Positions 7,540 to 17,313 of a DNA stretch of 48,445 bases are shown piece by piece. A model generated the notes under the pieces. The model ran no database searches. It worked only from the letters and a program-made list of their open reading frames with translations, and was not told the origin of the DNA. How positions within the stretch are numbered: the first letter of the stretch is position 1; each line of letters begins with the position of its first letter. Made by a program: the position numbers and the translations under genes. The stretch covers positions 1 through 48,445 of the forward strand of contig CAKRRN010000018.1 in NCBI GenBank assembly GCA_934394435.1, in the 5' to 3' direction. The stretch comes from an uncultured Bacteroidaceae bacterium (lineage in GTDB: Bacteria > Bacteroidota > Bacteroidia > Bacteroidales > Bacteroidaceae).

Positions 7540-10215
7540 ATGAAAAAAAACATTCTGCTTGCCACGGTAGCAATGGCTATGCTCACGGGGCAGGTAAAGG
7601 CTGAAGAAACGGATTTCTTCAGCCCTGTAAGAAGCAATTCGTTGCGCCTTCCATCGGTTCCATTAGTAACCGTAGACCCTTACTTTAGTATCTGGAGTCC
7701 CTACGACAAGCTTAGTATGGGGTCGCCCACACACTGGCACAACACACAGAAGCCACTTAACGGTGTGATACGCGTAGACGGACAGGCTTACCGATTCATG
7801 GGACAGACTCTGGAGACACTGGCACCCATGGCAGATGAGACAGTTTGGACAGGGCGATATACAAACTCCGCGCCCTCGGGAACAGAATGGACAACGCTCA
7901 ATTACGATGATTCCTCTTGGAAACAAGGCAAAGCAGCATGGGGCGGAGGCGAAATCACCTACACCAACATAGGCACCAAATGGGAAGGCGATGGGACAGA
8001 CATCTGGGTTCGACGCAAGGTGACACTGGATGACATCGACATGACTGCAGACTACTATGCTACCTACAGACACGATGATACCTTTGAACTTTACGTCAAC
8101 GGCAAACAGGTACTCTCCACGGGCTACACTTGGGACGTGAGCGGACAACGGGTAAAAGTGGACCGCTCACTGCTACATGAGGGAGAAAACGTGATTGCCG
8201 CACACTGCAAGAACACCATGGGAGGTGCTTATGTAGACTTCGGACTGGCAAAAGATAATTTTCAGGTAGTCACACAGAAATCATGTGTTGTAATGCCCAC
8301 CAGCACCTATTACGCCTTCAAGTGTGGTGGCGTAGACTTAGATGTGGTATTCACCACTCCTCTGGTGATGGATGACCTGGAACTATTCACCACTCCACTC
8401 ACCTACATTTCCTATCAAGTACGCAGCAACGATGGTGCAACTCACGATGTGAGCTTGCTTGTAGAGACCTCAGCTGCCATGTCACTATCCTACAGTAGCC
8501 AGACAGCACAGACACGTTTCTTATCTGCTACCAGTTGTCCAGGACTCAATGTGGTACGTACAGGCAATGCAAGCCAATCGCCTCTTTCACACACAGGCGA
8601 ACTGATAGACTGGGGCTACTACTATGTGAGCACACAAGCTGAACAGGGCAAGACCCTCAGCATACTCACACACAACGAAGCCATAGGACAGTTCCTCGCT
8701 AAGGGTCAGATACAGGAGCAGAAATCTTATCGAATAGATAAGGGAAGCCCCTACCACTCCATCGCCTACACGGATTCGCTGGGATTGATTGGCTCACAGC
8801 CCACAGGCTCCTTCTTGTCACTATCCTATGACGATGTATATTCCATCCAGTTCTTTGGCAGTAACCGAAAACCTTATTGGGCACAAGAGGGTAAGGTCAG
8901 TATCACAAGCCGCATCAACGACCTGCATACCAACTATGCCAGCATCATGGAACGTTGCAGACAGATGGACGAAAAGGTTTATGACGATGCCTACAAGACA
9001 GGAGGCGACAAATATGCGGAAATATGCTGTGCCGTATATCGGCAGGTGTGCGCTGCTCACAAGCTGGTAAGTGACAACGAGGGCAACCTCCTCTATATGT
9101 CACGTGAAAATGACTCAGGTGGCTTCATCAACACTCTCGATGTCACCTATCCCTCACAACCACTCTACTGGATATACTCTCCCACACTGGCCAAAGCGAT
9201 GATAACACCTATCCTGCAATATGCCTACACAGGACGATGGAACAAAGACTGGGCTGCACACGATTTGGGGGCATATCCCAAAGCTAACGGACAAACCTAT
9301 GGAGACGGAATGCCTGTGGAAGAAGCTGGCAACATGCTCACTTTATTGACACTCATTACCCATCTCGATGGTGACTTGGACTATGTCAGAAAATACTGGA
9401 AGATACTGGGCAGATGGGCAGATTACTGCTATGTGCATGGCAAAGATCCTAAAAACCAACTTTGCACAGACGACTTCATGGGAACCTCTGAGCGTAATGC
9501 TAATCTGGCAGTGAAAGCCACATTGGGCGTACGTAGCTATGCGGCATTGGCAACCATGCTGGGACAGGATGATGTGGCAACAGAATACACTCAGAAAGCA
9601 GAAGAAATGGCTGAATACTGGAAAGCCAATGCCTACACCACAGTTGGCGGTGTACACTATCTGCTCAACTTTGGAGCGTCTGGCTCTACATGGAGTACCA
9701 AATACAATCTTATCTGGGATCAGATATGGGGTTGGGACTTATTCAAGGAGGTGCGCACACGCGAACTCACCTATTACCGTAATAAGATACTCAAATACGG
9801 ACTACCACTCGACAGCCGTGGAACAGGATGTAAGAGCGACTGGGTGATGTGGACAGCAGCTATGGCACCCAGCCAACTGACCTTTTCACAATTAGCCAAC
9901 CCTATATGGAAATACATCAACGAGACCCCCTCACGTGTTCCTGTGAGCGACAACCACCGTGCTGACAGTGGAAACATGTGGATGTTCCGCGCGCGTTCGG
10001 TGCTGGGTGGCTACTGGATGAAGTGCTTTGTAGAGAAATTCAAGGCTGGTGAGATTGGCACAGGAATCAGTTCTCCCAATACAGAAAACGCACACCACAA
10101 AGGTGGCATGCGCTCTCAGAAGTATATCTACAATCTGGACGGACAGCCTCTAAGCCAACCTCAGCCTGGTGAGATATACATAGAGGACGGTCAGAAGAAG
10201 CTCAACAACCGATAA
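7540..10215 (+). CDS. Secreted glutaminase-family protein (GtaA-like, DUF4964/DUF4965/DUF1793 architecture)
   Basis: The 891-residue product has a signal peptide (ATVAMAMLTGQVKAEE) followed by the diagnostic N-terminal block RLPSVPLVTVDPYFSIWSPYD. An inserted beta-sandwich at about 105-245 (DDSSWKQGKAAWGGGE, DIWVRRKVTL, FELYVNGKQV) resembles GH2-type galactose-binding domains. The helical C-terminal two thirds (DLGAYPKANGQTYG, MPVEEAGNMLTLL, YNLIWDQIWGWDLF, VPVSDNHRADSG) match the fungal glutaminase A-like (alpha/alpha)6 domain. Named glutaminase by similarity to the fungal enzyme; the bacterial substrate is unproven and could be a glycan. The last about 35 residues (IYNLDGQPLSQPQPGEIYI) look like a degenerate Prevotella-type surface/secretion tail. 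Its stop overlaps the convergent acyltransferase by 14 bp. Confidence 0.88.
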   Translation: MKKNILLATVAMAMLTGQVKAEETDFFSPVRSNSLRLPSVPLVTVDPYFSIWSPYDKLSMGSPTHWHNTQKPLNGVIRVDGQAYRFMGQTLETLAPMADETVWTGRYTNSAPSGTEWTTLNYDDSSWKQGKAAWGGGEITYTNIGTKWEGDGTDIWVRRKVTLDDIDMTADYYATYRHDDTFELYVNGKQVLSTGYTWDVSGQRVKVDRSLLHEGENVIAAHCKNTMGGAYVDFGLAKDNFQVVTQKSCVVMPTSTYYAFKCGGVDLDVVFTTPLVMDDLELFTTPLTYISYQVRSNDGATHDVSLLVETSAAMSLSYSSQTAQTRFLSATSCPGLNVVRTGNASQSPLSHTGELIDWGYYYVSTQAEQGKTLSILTHNEAIGQFLAKGQIQEQKSYRIDKGSPYHSIAYTDSLGLIGSQPTGSFLSLSYDDVYSIQFFGSNRKPYWAQEGKVSITSRINDLHTNYASIMERCRQMDEKVYDDAYKTGGDKYAEICCAVYRQVCAAHKLVSDNEGNLLYMSRENDSGGFINTLDVTYPSQPLYWIYSPTLAKAMITPILQYAYTGRWNKDWAAHDLGAYPKANGQTYGDGMPVEEAGNMLTLLTLITHLDGDLDYVRKYWKILGRWADYCYVHGKDPKNQLCTDDFMGTSERNANLAVKATLGVRSYAALATMLGQDDVATEYTQKAEEMAEYWKANAYTTVGGVHYLLNFGASGSTWSTKYNLIWDQIWGWDLFKEVRTRELTYYRNKILKYGLPLDSRGTGCKSDWVMWTAAMAPSQLTFSQLANPIWKYINETPSRVPVSDNHRADSGNMWMFRARSVLGGYWMKCFVEKFKAGEIGTGISSPNTENAHHKGGMRSQKYIYNLDGQPLSQPQPGEIYIEDGQKKLNNR

Positions 10216-11317
10216 TCCACTTGCTGCCTGGCAAGAAAGAAATAAGTTTCGATGCCAGCACACAGCAGATATAAGTGGCAATAGCTATTACTGGAATAGC
10301 CAACCATACGGGGATCAGGGGATTTGCCTGGTCCCCGTTTACTATATAGGCTGCTATAGGAGCCAAGAAGAGCATATGCATGAGATACATGCCATAGGAC
10401 ATCTTGCTCACCTGAGTAACCCACTTCGGTGCTTGAGTCTGACGGATGCAGGTAAAAAGCAGAAAAGCTCCAAAGGTGCTCAAAAGCACATTAGGCAGAC
10501 AAAACTCCCATGCCCACTCCAAATCAGGAGTGTCTATCATCTGTCCAGGAACACCCTTCCACCAGAATGCCCATGCCGTAAACACACCGCCTACCAACAG
10601 ACTTGCGAGTCCTACCCAAAGACGTCTGCCACGAGACCAACTCAAGTGTACACGTATGTAATGTGCCAATACCAGATAACCCAGAAAACCAGAACAGTAC
10701 CACAACATATGATATCGATTCCAGAAACATTCACCCCACAGCTCTGCACAAACGTACCGACGCAGGAAGGGCATAAAGGTACTAATGGTAAAGAGAGCAA
10801 TAAAAATCAGTTCCTCTTGAGGCTTACTACGCTCCAGCCAAGGTGACACCACGGGTATGATGAGGTAAAGACTGATAAGGGGATACATAAACCACAGGAT
10901 TCCGCTCATGGATGTAAAGTTCCAGGGAATAGTCATTAGGTCCTTTACTGATTGCTCCCAAGTCATTGCGCCCCACAGCAGAGGCAACAGGGAATAGGCA
11001 ACAAGAAAGACAAGGAATGGAGGTAGAATATGTTTGAACCTTCGCTTGTAGAACGAGGTCATCGTCTGTCCGGGCTGCATAGGCACCAGCAGATAAGCCG
11101 ATATCATCATGAAGAGAGGCACGCAATAGCGTGAAACGCCTCCATCCCAAAATGCCACCCAGAACCGGTTACTCTCATTGGCAAGCATTGCCACATTGCC
11201 AGCCAATCCTGAGGAGTCGGCTGCATAGAAATTCTCACTTGCATGTACCAGCATCACCAACAGCGGTGCCACCACACGTACGTAGTCCACAAAGACCACA
11301 CGATTCTTTTCTTGCAT
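10202..11317 (-). CDS. Acyltransferase family 3 membrane protein
   Basis: This integral membrane protein of the acyltransferase-3 family (OafA/YrhL/NodX type) probably adds acyl groups to exported glycans or lipids. It begins with the family signature RVVFVDYVRVVAPLLVMLVHASENF (here split as positions 5-29), which contains the conserved His, and has about ten hydrophobic segments such as FLVFLVAYSLLPLLWGA and LWFMYPLISLYLIIPVV. I chose the ATG at 11317 (371 residues): the open frame continues 14 codons upstream, but an A-rich leader (AAAGTAAGAAAATT) directly precedes this ATG and homologues start here. No glycan synthesis cluster flanks it. It ends inside the 3' end of the glutaminase-family gene. 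Confidence 0.88.
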   Translation of the reverse strand: MQEKNRVVFVDYVRVVAPLLVMLVHASENFYAADSSGLAGNVAMLANESNRFWVAFWDGGVSRYCVPLFMMISAYLLVPMQPGQTMTSFYKRRFKHILPPFLVFLVAYSLLPLLWGAMTWEQSVKDLMTIPWNFTSMSGILWFMYPLISLYLIIPVVSPWLERSKPQEELIFIALFTISTFMPFLRRYVCAELWGECFWNRYHMLWYCSGFLGYLVLAHYIRVHLSWSRGRRLWVGLASLLVGGVFTAWAFWWKGVPGQMIDTPDLEWAWEFCLPNVLLSTFGAFLLFTCIRQTQAPKWVTQVSKMSYGMYLMHMLFLAPIAAYIVNGDQANPLIPVWLAIPVIAIATYICCVLASKLISFLPGSKWIIGC

Positions 11318-11368
11318 AATTTTCTTACTTTTGTTTTGGTTGGTTAACGATATTATCACTCTTTGGCT

Positions 11369-11376
11369 TAACTTTG
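11369..11376 (+). promoter_or_regulatory. Candidate -7 box upstream of the small ORF
   Basis: TAACTTTG matches TAnnTTTG and lies 37 bp before the ATG of the candidate 50-codon ORF at 11413. No -33 TTTG is seen at 19-21 bp. It gives modest support to a plus-strand transcript between two minus-strand genes. Confidence 0.4.
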
Positions 11377-11412
11377 TCTGGCACTATACTCACATTGTAA
11401 CAAGAGACATCT

Positions 11413-11565
11413 ATGGCAAGCTACTGGACACGCAAGGATGACCAAAGTGGTGAGACCACCACCGTATATCCATGGCAAGAGGAAATTGGAGGCGGCGATA
11501 AAGAGTTCAAAAAGAAAAAAGCTATGTCTTGCACAGAGGATAAGACACCACCGCACAAGACATAA
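11413..11565 (+). CDS. Candidate small protein of 50 residues, unknown function
   Basis: Between two minus-strand genes there is an ATG-to-TAA frame for a very hydrophilic peptide starting MASYWTRKDDQSGE, with TTTVYPWQEEIGGG in the middle and a Lys-rich KEFKKKKAMS stretch. It has no signal peptide or membrane segment and two Lys-rich halves. Support is indirect: it fills a gap otherwise empty of genes, a TAACTTTG -7 box lies 37 bp upstream, and a weak hairpin (AAGAC/GTCTT, 11557-11579) followed by ATTTTAC overlaps its end. I recognise no family. It could be a chance frame; conservation in relatives would decide. Confidence 0.4.
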   Translation: MASYWTRKDDQSGETTTVYPWQEEIGGGDKEFKKKKAMSCTEDKTPPHKT

Positions 11566-11577
11566 CTTTCTCACGTC

Positions 11578-12897
11578 TTATTTTACTTTCCCTTCTGTGA
11601 CTTCCTTGTCTTTCGGAAGTATCAAATTGAGAATCAGAGCAAGCAGAAAGATAACAGCCACACAGTTATCTGCAAACACAGTACGTACTATTTCGGGGAA
11701 GATGCGGAACATCTCGCTGCTGGCAGTGAATCCCACGCCCACACTAAGCGATGTAGCCACAATCACCAGATTGCGCTGGCTGTTGCCACAACGAGCCACC
11801 ATATTGATACCTGCAAACAAAATGCTTCCGAACATCATGATTGTACAGCCACCCAACACTGCCTGAGGAATCGTGGTCAGTAAATATCCCACAGCAGGGA
11901 AGATGCCTCCCAAAATCATAATCACAGCACCTGTGGCTATAGTGAAACGGTTCACCACACCCGACATGGCGGCAAGTCCTACATTCTGACTAAAAGAGGT
12001 GATAGGGGTACATCCAAACAATCCTGCCACGGTGCTTACCAAACCGTCACAGGCTATAGAGCCTTGAAGTTCCTTGGGCTTCACATCGCGCTTCAAGGCG
12101 CTGGAACACAAGGCACTGGTATCACCTATGGTCTCTGTGGCAGATACCAGATAAATGGCTACAACAGACAAGATGGTACCCAAGTGAAACTCTGGTCTGA
12201 AGGGCAGCAATTTGGGCAATGCAATAACACCCACATTCTGTATGCCAGAAAAATCCACCATGCCCATGCAGAGAGCCACAGCATAGCCAACCACCAAACC
12301 TACAAGCACTGAGAGCGAACGCAAGAAACCACGTGCCATCACCTGACAGACAAGACAGGTTATCAAGGTCACACTACCCACAATCCAGTTTTCAGCCGAC
12401 CCGAAATCAGCAGCTCCCTGACCACCAGCAAAACTGTTGGCACCGATAGGCAGTAAAGACACGCCGATGGCAGTCACCACTGTGGCAGCCACCACAGGCG
12501 ATATCAGCTTCACCCAATACTTGGCAAACAGACCCAGCAAGCCTTCTACCAGACCGCCCACAATCACTGCCCCCATGAGTGAACCCATACCTTGAGTCGT
12601 AGCAATGGCAATGGCTAAGGAAAGGAATGTGAAACTGATACCCATCACGACAGGCAGACGAGAGCCCACACGCCATAAGGGATAGAGTTGTACCAACGTT
12701 CCTATACCTGCAATCACCATACAGTTCTGCACCAATGCAGCCGACATTTCGGGTTCCAGTCCCACCACATTGGCAAGAATGATGATAGGAGTCACGTTGC
12801 TGACAAACATAGCAAGCACATGCTGCAAGCCAAAGGGAACGGCCTGTCCCAAAGAGACGCGACCATCAAGCGAATAAAGATTACTTACTTTTGACAT
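11578..12897 (-). CDS. Xanthine/uracil permease, NCS2 (NAT) family
   Basis: The 439-residue inner-membrane symporter has the 14-segment NCS2 pattern. Family blocks visible are FGLQHVLAMFVSNVTPIIIL near the N-terminus, VGLVEGLLG-like GGLVEGLLGLFAKYW, VATETIGDT-like SATETIGDTSAL, and the NAT signature SFSQNVGLAAMSG, where Ser replaces the usual Thr. It lies 104 bp downstream of xpt on the same strand. The xpt-permease pairing is a known purine salvage arrangement, and it argues for xanthine (or xanthine/guanine) rather than uracil as substrate. No promoter of its own is obvious in the 104-bp gap, so it is likely co-transcribed with xpt. There is no recognisable purine riboswitch ahead of the pair. 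Confidence 0.9.
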   Translation of the reverse strand: MSKVSNLYSLDGRVSLGQAVPFGLQHVLAMFVSNVTPIIILANVVGLEPEMSAALVQNCMVIAGIGTLVQLYPLWRVGSRLPVVMGISFTFLSLAIAIATTQGMGSLMGAVIVGGLVEGLLGLFAKYWVKLISPVVAATVVTAIGVSLLPIGANSFAGGQGAADFGSAENWIVGSVTLITCLVCQVMARGFLRSLSVLVGLVVGYAVALCMGMVDFSGIQNVGVIALPKLLPFRPEFHLGTILSVVAIYLVSATETIGDTSALCSSALKRDVKPKELQGSIACDGLVSTVAGLFGCTPITSFSQNVGLAAMSGVVNRFTIATGAVIMILGGIFPAVGYLLTTIPQAVLGGCTIMMFGSILFAGINMVARCGNSQRNLVIVATSLSVGVGFTASSEMFRIFPEIVRTVFADNCVAVIFLLALILNLILPKDKEVTEGKVK

Positions 12898-13001
12898 GAA
12901 AATTGTATTGAATTAAGTGGGTCTAAAAAAATCAGATTTACAAAATCACAAAATCTTTTTGCGCACATATTATATAAGACAAAGACTCTTAGAGCCCATC
13001 T

Positions 13002-13589
13002 TTAGCGGTTTTGTGAACGAAACTTGAAGGTCTGCGTCTCATAGTCCATATCATCCAATATGGCTATAGACTCCAGCCTATAACCAGCCTCACGCAGCAG
13101 GGTACCACCTTTCTGCTGTCCTTTTTCGATAGCAATGCCGATACCTGTCACTGAGGCTCCTGCCTGTTTTACAATGTCTATGAGCGAAAGGGCAGCCTGT
13201 CCGTCAGCCAGGAAATCATCCACAATCAACACCTTGTCGTCAGCATTCAGATAGGGACGTGACACAAAGATGTCATTCATGCGCTTGTGCGTGAAGGAAT
13301 AGGCATGGGAGATATATTTATCATCGGTACAGTTGGCTGTCTCTCCCTTTTTGGCAAACACCACAGGTACATCATACAGATGGCCCAGAAGCACACCAAT
13401 GGCAATTCCACTGGCCTCGATAGTAAGAATCTTGTTGACTGGAAGTCCACGAAAACGACGTTTGAACTCGTAAGCAATCTGACGCATGATGTCAATGTCA
13501 ATCTGATGATTCAGAAAGTTATCCACCTTCAAGATGTTGCCCTGCTTGATGCAACCTTCCTCCACAATTTTCTGCTCAAGGAAATTCAT
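13002..13589 (-). CDS. xpt: Xanthine phosphoribosyltransferase
   Basis: This cytosolic salvage enzyme converts xanthine and PRPP to XMP. The 195-residue length fits Xpt. The PRPP-binding loop is VLIVDDFLADGQAALSL (about residues 125-141), preceded by TIEASGIAIGVLL, the purine-contact block of the family, and the N-terminal ILKVDNFLNHQIDIDIM is also typical. It is the first gene of a pair with the permease at 11578. A TAACTTTG -7 box lies on the minus strand about 50 bp upstream. The assignment is secure; the alternative (adenine or hypoxanthine PRTase) is less likely given the block order and the neighbour. Confidence 0.94.
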   Translation of the reverse strand: MNFLEQKIVEEGCIKQGNILKVDNFLNHQIDIDIMRQIAYEFKRRFRGLPVNKILTIEASGIAIGVLLGHLYDVPVVFAKKGETANCTDDKYISHAYSFTHKRMNDIFVSRPYLNADDKVLIVDDFLADGQAALSLIDIVKQAGASVTGIGIAIEKGQQKGGTLLREAGYRLESIAILDDMDYETQTFKFRSQNR

Positions 13590-13635
13590 AAAACTAAATG
13601 GGTTTAAGTAATTGAAAACACTTTGTTAACAAATG

Positions 13636-13643
13636 CAAAGTTA
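13636..13643 (-). promoter_or_regulatory. -7 box of the xpt promoter
   Basis: The minus strand reads TAACTTTG. A transcript would start near 13630, giving about 40 nt of leader before the xpt ATG, too short for a purine riboswitch aptamer. Confidence 0.55.
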
Positions 13644-13728
13644 CAGAAACTCTATCATAAAATCCCATGTAAACACGATGTTTTTGACGGTTTTCCTAAA
13701 GTTATTCCCCCGTATGTGCAATTAGTGC

Positions 13729-13736
13729 TACCTTTG
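13729..13736 (+). promoter_or_regulatory. -7 box of the helicase-nuclease promoter
   Basis: TACCTTTG, a perfect TAnnTTTG, lies 55 bp before the ATG at 13792. It diverges from the xpt promoter about 90 bp away. Confidence 0.55.
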
Positions 13737-13791
13737 CATATAATCACCCGTAATAATTCATCCATTTCCACCAGGAAACTGACTCGTCATC

Positions 13792-16700
13792 ATGCAACAG
13801 ACACACGACAAACAAACAGATAGCACCCTCAGCCCAGAAGCATGTACGCCTGAGCAATTCTACGAACGGCTCGAGGAGAGCTTGTCTGACGGGCTGAATG
13901 CTTCCAATCGTATGCTTATCATAGGCGAGGTCTTTCGGCAGTGTATTGAGCAACACATTGCGCACACGGCACTCACCTTCACGGGATTGTTCTCCAAACT
14001 GGACTACATCATCAAGCAATATGGTGTCTCGCATGAGCAGGCTCAGATGCTCCACTTCACCCGAAGGGTTTTGCGCACCATGGGGTCAGAGCAAGAACCT
14101 TCTGCCACACAACTTCGCAAGGACCTGCCTCTTCACCTTCAGTCTGCTGCCACTCTGGTTGCCCTGGTCAGTGGAAAAGCTCTTCCACCGAAACTTCAGG
14201 CACATTTCCCCAGGAAGAAACCGTCAGACAACTGGAAGGGCTACGATCTCAACCTTATACGTTGCATTGTGAAAAGCATAGATAGTCACATCATCCAGGC
14301 TGACGAGGAGCAACACAGCGAGACGCTAAACATCTGCTACGATGAGCGCAACACATATCTGACGCGCAACGGACTGGCAGACTGGAGTTATCTAAAGCAG
14401 ATCATCACGCCTGGCACACAAATCAATCTGGTACGTGTACGTATGGACGGGGGATTATGTCTGCCCGAATTGATTATCTATGAGCCTGACTATCTGATAA
14501 ACGTCACATCGGTGGCTTCCTGCTTCGAGACGTATGCGGAATCTCCCTTTGTGAGTCTGGTGAACAGACTGAAGCCACAGGCTAATACGGTACACATACA
14601 TTTGGGTAATCTGACAGGACAGTTTCTGGATGACACAATACACGGACGAGAGATACCGTTCAGCGAAAGCATGACCCAGTTCTTCCGCCACCATGCTTTG
14701 GAAATACTGGCATGCGAAGGATTGCAAAACCGCAAGCAAGCAGACGAGTTCTATGCTAAAGCGCAAGCGCAACGAGCCAACATCAAGCAACTCATCGGTC
14801 ACGACCTGCCTCTGAGTCTAAGAGGATACGATACAGGACACGTCACGCTGGAACCTACTTTCTTTAGCGAAGTGCTAGGCATACAGGGGCGACTGGACTT
14901 TCTGCACACCCGACAGGGACATGCTGTCATCATTGAGCAGAAGTCTGGCAAGGGGGATTTTGTTCCATATACATCATCTGACTATAACCCTGACATTCCC
15001 AAACCACAGGAAAAGCATCTCGTACAGCTGATTCTTTACCGTGCGTTGCTTGTGTACGAATTCCAGATGCGCTCTGAAGATCTGGAACACATCATGCTAC
15101 TCTATTCTCGTTACGCCCATGGACTGGTGTCTGTAGGACAAATGCCCGAACTGATGCTTCGTGCCATACGCATGCGAAACCTGTTGGCGTATTGCGACAT
15201 TCTGTATGCAGAGCAAGGGGTGGGACTGCTGGAACGCATCACCCCAGAAAGCCTCAACCAGAAACACGTGGCTGGGAAATTATGGATGCAATACACCCGA
15301 CCCGAACTGGAAGCGTTGCTCCACCCCATCCATGCAGCCAGTACTGTAGAGCGTGCTTACTACCTACGCTTCATGCAGTTCCTGGCAAAGGAGAAACTGC
15401 TGTCGAAAGTGGGCAGCAAGACCAAGGAGGACTCTGGGTTCGCTGCCAAATGGTTATCGTCTGTGGATGATAAGAAAACCGCTGGCAGTATCTATGATGA
15501 CTTGCAACTGGATGATTTCCAAATAGGAGAACAGGGGGTGGAAAGTCTCACCGCACGCTTTCCACAACAAATTTCCACAGACACGTCAAACTTCCGACGA
15601 GGCGACATCGTACTGTTCTACCCCTACAGGAAAGGATGCGAACCACGCGCCTGTGCTCAGATGGTCTACCGAGCCACCATCGAAGACATTCGCCCCGATG
15701 GCATACGACTGACTCTGCGCAACAAGCAGACGGCTCCGACGGTGTTTGACAAAAGCGAAAAGATACGTTGGGCTATAGAGCACGACTTGTTCGACTCGTC
15801 GTCAGACACCCTATGCTCCGCCATGCACCGATTCCTGTCCGCACCACAGGACAGACGCTCTCTGCTGCTCTGCCAACGCCAACCTGCAACAGACAGCAAC
15901 CTGACTCTCAGGGGAGACTATGGTAAGTTCAATACCCTGGCTCTGCGGGCCAAGCAAGCCTCCGAGCTATTTATCATCATAGGGCCTCCTGGCACAGGTA
16001 AGACGTCCTTCGGTATGCTCAATCTGGTAAAGGAGCAACTTCTTGAGGAGCAGACAAACATTCTGTTGCTCTCTTACACCAACCGTGCCGTAGACGAAAT
16101 GTGCAGCAAGTTGCAGGAAGAAGGCATTGATTTTCTGCGTATCGGTTCAGAACTGTCCTGCTCGCCACTCTGCAAGGACCATCTGCTGAGCAACAGGCTG
16201 GCAACATGTAACCGAGCTACGCAAGTAAGACAAGTGGTAGACGAGACCCGAATCTTCTGTGGAACAACAGCCTCGTTCAATGCTACTCCCTGGCTGTTCG
16301 CTCTCAAGCATTTCCATCTGGCTATCGTAGACGAAGCATCACAGATACTGGAGCCCCACATCATCGGTCTGCTCAGTATGCAAACCCAAGGATTGCCTGC
16401 CATAGACAAATTCATCATGATAGGCGACCATAAGCAACTGCCAGCTGTAGTGCAACAATCCGAGGAAGAAGCCCGTGTGGTCGACCCTCAACTGCAAGCC
16501 ATAGGACTGACGGACTGCCGCATCTCGTTGTTTGAACGGCTTCTCAACAGCTTTCGCACAGCTGAGGGCTACGACCCACGATTCGTCTACATGCTCACCC
16601 GCCAGGGACGTATGCACAGCCAGATAGCAGCATTCCCCAGCCTGGCCTTCTATGCAGACAAGTTGCAACCCGTTCCGCTCAGCCATCAGACAGCCGCCCT

Positions 16701-17313
16701 GCAGCTGACACACAGCAGCAATGGTATTGCACGTATGCTCACCTCATACCGTATGGCATTCGTATGCTCTGAGCGTCCGCGCCTGTCTGTCTCCACCAAG
16801 ACCAATGAGCTGGAAGCACAGATGATAGCCGCCATCGTACATCAGATTTATCTGCTCCACAAAGAGCAGTTCGATGTCAACCAGACCATTGGAATCATAG
16901 TACCTTATCGCAACCAGATTTCTGCCATCCGAAATGCTATCAGCCAATACAGCATACCCATACTGCGCCAAATAAGCATCGACACGGTAGAGCGATTCCA
17001 AGGCAGTCAGCGCGATTACATCATCTATGGCTTTACCATACAGCAGCCTTGGCAACTCAACTTCCTCTGTGGAAACACGTTCCTGGAAGACGGAGCGCTC
17101 ATCGACCGCAAGCTCAACGTGGCAATGACTCGTGCCCGGCTGCAACTGACCCTGGTGGGCAATCCACAACTGCTTTCTCATAACATTACGTTTAGACGGC
17201 TGATAGATTACGTCAAGGCTCAGGGAGCCTTTCTGGAGACAGACGTCGAACACTTCTGCAAGGGAGACTTCACGCTCCCGTCTTCTGACGCAGATGCCAT
17301 AGACCTTTCATAA
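13792..17313 (+). CDS. Dna2-like protein: PD-(D/E)XK nuclease plus superfamily 1 helicase
   Basis: The 1173-residue protein combines two recognisable parts. Around residues 365-390, LGIQGRLDFLHT followed by HAVIIEQKSGKG fits the D...ExK active site of a PD-(D/E)XK nuclease. From about 700 on is an SF1B Dna2/Upf1-type helicase: Walker A IIGPPGTGKTS (about 730), DEAD-type motif IVDEASQ (about 845), motif III MIGDHKQLPAV, motif V TVERFQGSQRDY, and motif VI LNVAMTRARLQL (about 1107). I see no CxxC cluster beside the nuclease, so an Fe-S cluster as in Dna2, AddB or Cas4 is unlikely. Expected role: processing of DNA ends or flaps in repair; a defence role is possible but nothing nearby supports it. 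It precedes a BACON lipoprotein and a BRCT-like protein. Confidence 0.88.
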   Translation: MQQTHDKQTDSTLSPEACTPEQFYERLEESLSDGLNASNRMLIIGEVFRQCIEQHIAHTALTFTGLFSKLDYIIKQYGVSHEQAQMLHFTRRVLRTMGSEQEPSATQLRKDLPLHLQSAATLVALVSGKALPPKLQAHFPRKKPSDNWKGYDLNLIRCIVKSIDSHIIQADEEQHSETLNICYDERNTYLTRNGLADWSYLKQIITPGTQINLVRVRMDGGLCLPELIIYEPDYLINVTSVASCFETYAESPFVSLVNRLKPQANTVHIHLGNLTGQFLDDTIHGREIPFSESMTQFFRHHALEILACEGLQNRKQADEFYAKAQAQRANIKQLIGHDLPLSLRGYDTGHVTLEPTFFSEVLGIQGRLDFLHTRQGHAVIIEQKSGKGDFVPYTSSDYNPDIPKPQEKHLVQLILYRALLVYEFQMRSEDLEHIMLLYSRYAHGLVSVGQMPELMLRAIRMRNLLAYCDILYAEQGVGLLERITPESLNQKHVAGKLWMQYTRPELEALLHPIHAASTVERAYYLRFMQFLAKEKLLSKVGSKTKEDSGFAAKWLSSVDDKKTAGSIYDDLQLDDFQIGEQGVESLTARFPQQISTDTSNFRRGDIVLFYPYRKGCEPRACAQMVYRATIEDIRPDGIRLTLRNKQTAPTVFDKSEKIRWAIEHDLFDSSSDTLCSAMHRFLSAPQDRRSLLLCQRQPATDSNLTLRGDYGKFNTLALRAKQASELFIIIGPPGTGKTSFGMLNLVKEQLLEEQTNILLLSYTNRAVDEMCSKLQEEGIDFLRIGSELSCSPLCKDHLLSNRLATCNRATQVRQVVDETRIFCGTTASFNATPWLFALKHFHLAIVDEASQILEPHIIGLLSMQTQGLPAIDKFIMIGDHKQLPAVVQQSEEEARVVDPQLQAIGLTDCRISLFERLLNSFRTAEGYDPRFVYMLTRQGRMHSQIAAFPSLAFYADKLQPVPLSHQTAALQLTHSSNGIARMLTSYRMAFVCSERPRLSVSTKTNELEAQMIAAIVHQIYLLHKEQFDVNQTIGIIVPYRNQISAIRNAISQYSIPILRQISIDTVERFQGSQRDYIIYGFTIQQPWQLNFLCGNTFLEDGALIDRKLNVAMTRARLQLTLVGNPQLLSHNITFRRLIDYVKAQGAFLETDVEHFCKGDFTLPSSDADAIDLS

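Noticed and set aside
13590..13791. Purine riboswitch upstream of xpt
   Set aside because: The promoter box leaves only about 40 nt of leader and no purine-aptamer-like stems are visible.
14867..15340. Fe-S cluster cysteines beside the nuclease domain, as in AddB, Dna2 or Cas4
   Set aside because: Only isolated Cys residues occur there; no CxxC group is present.
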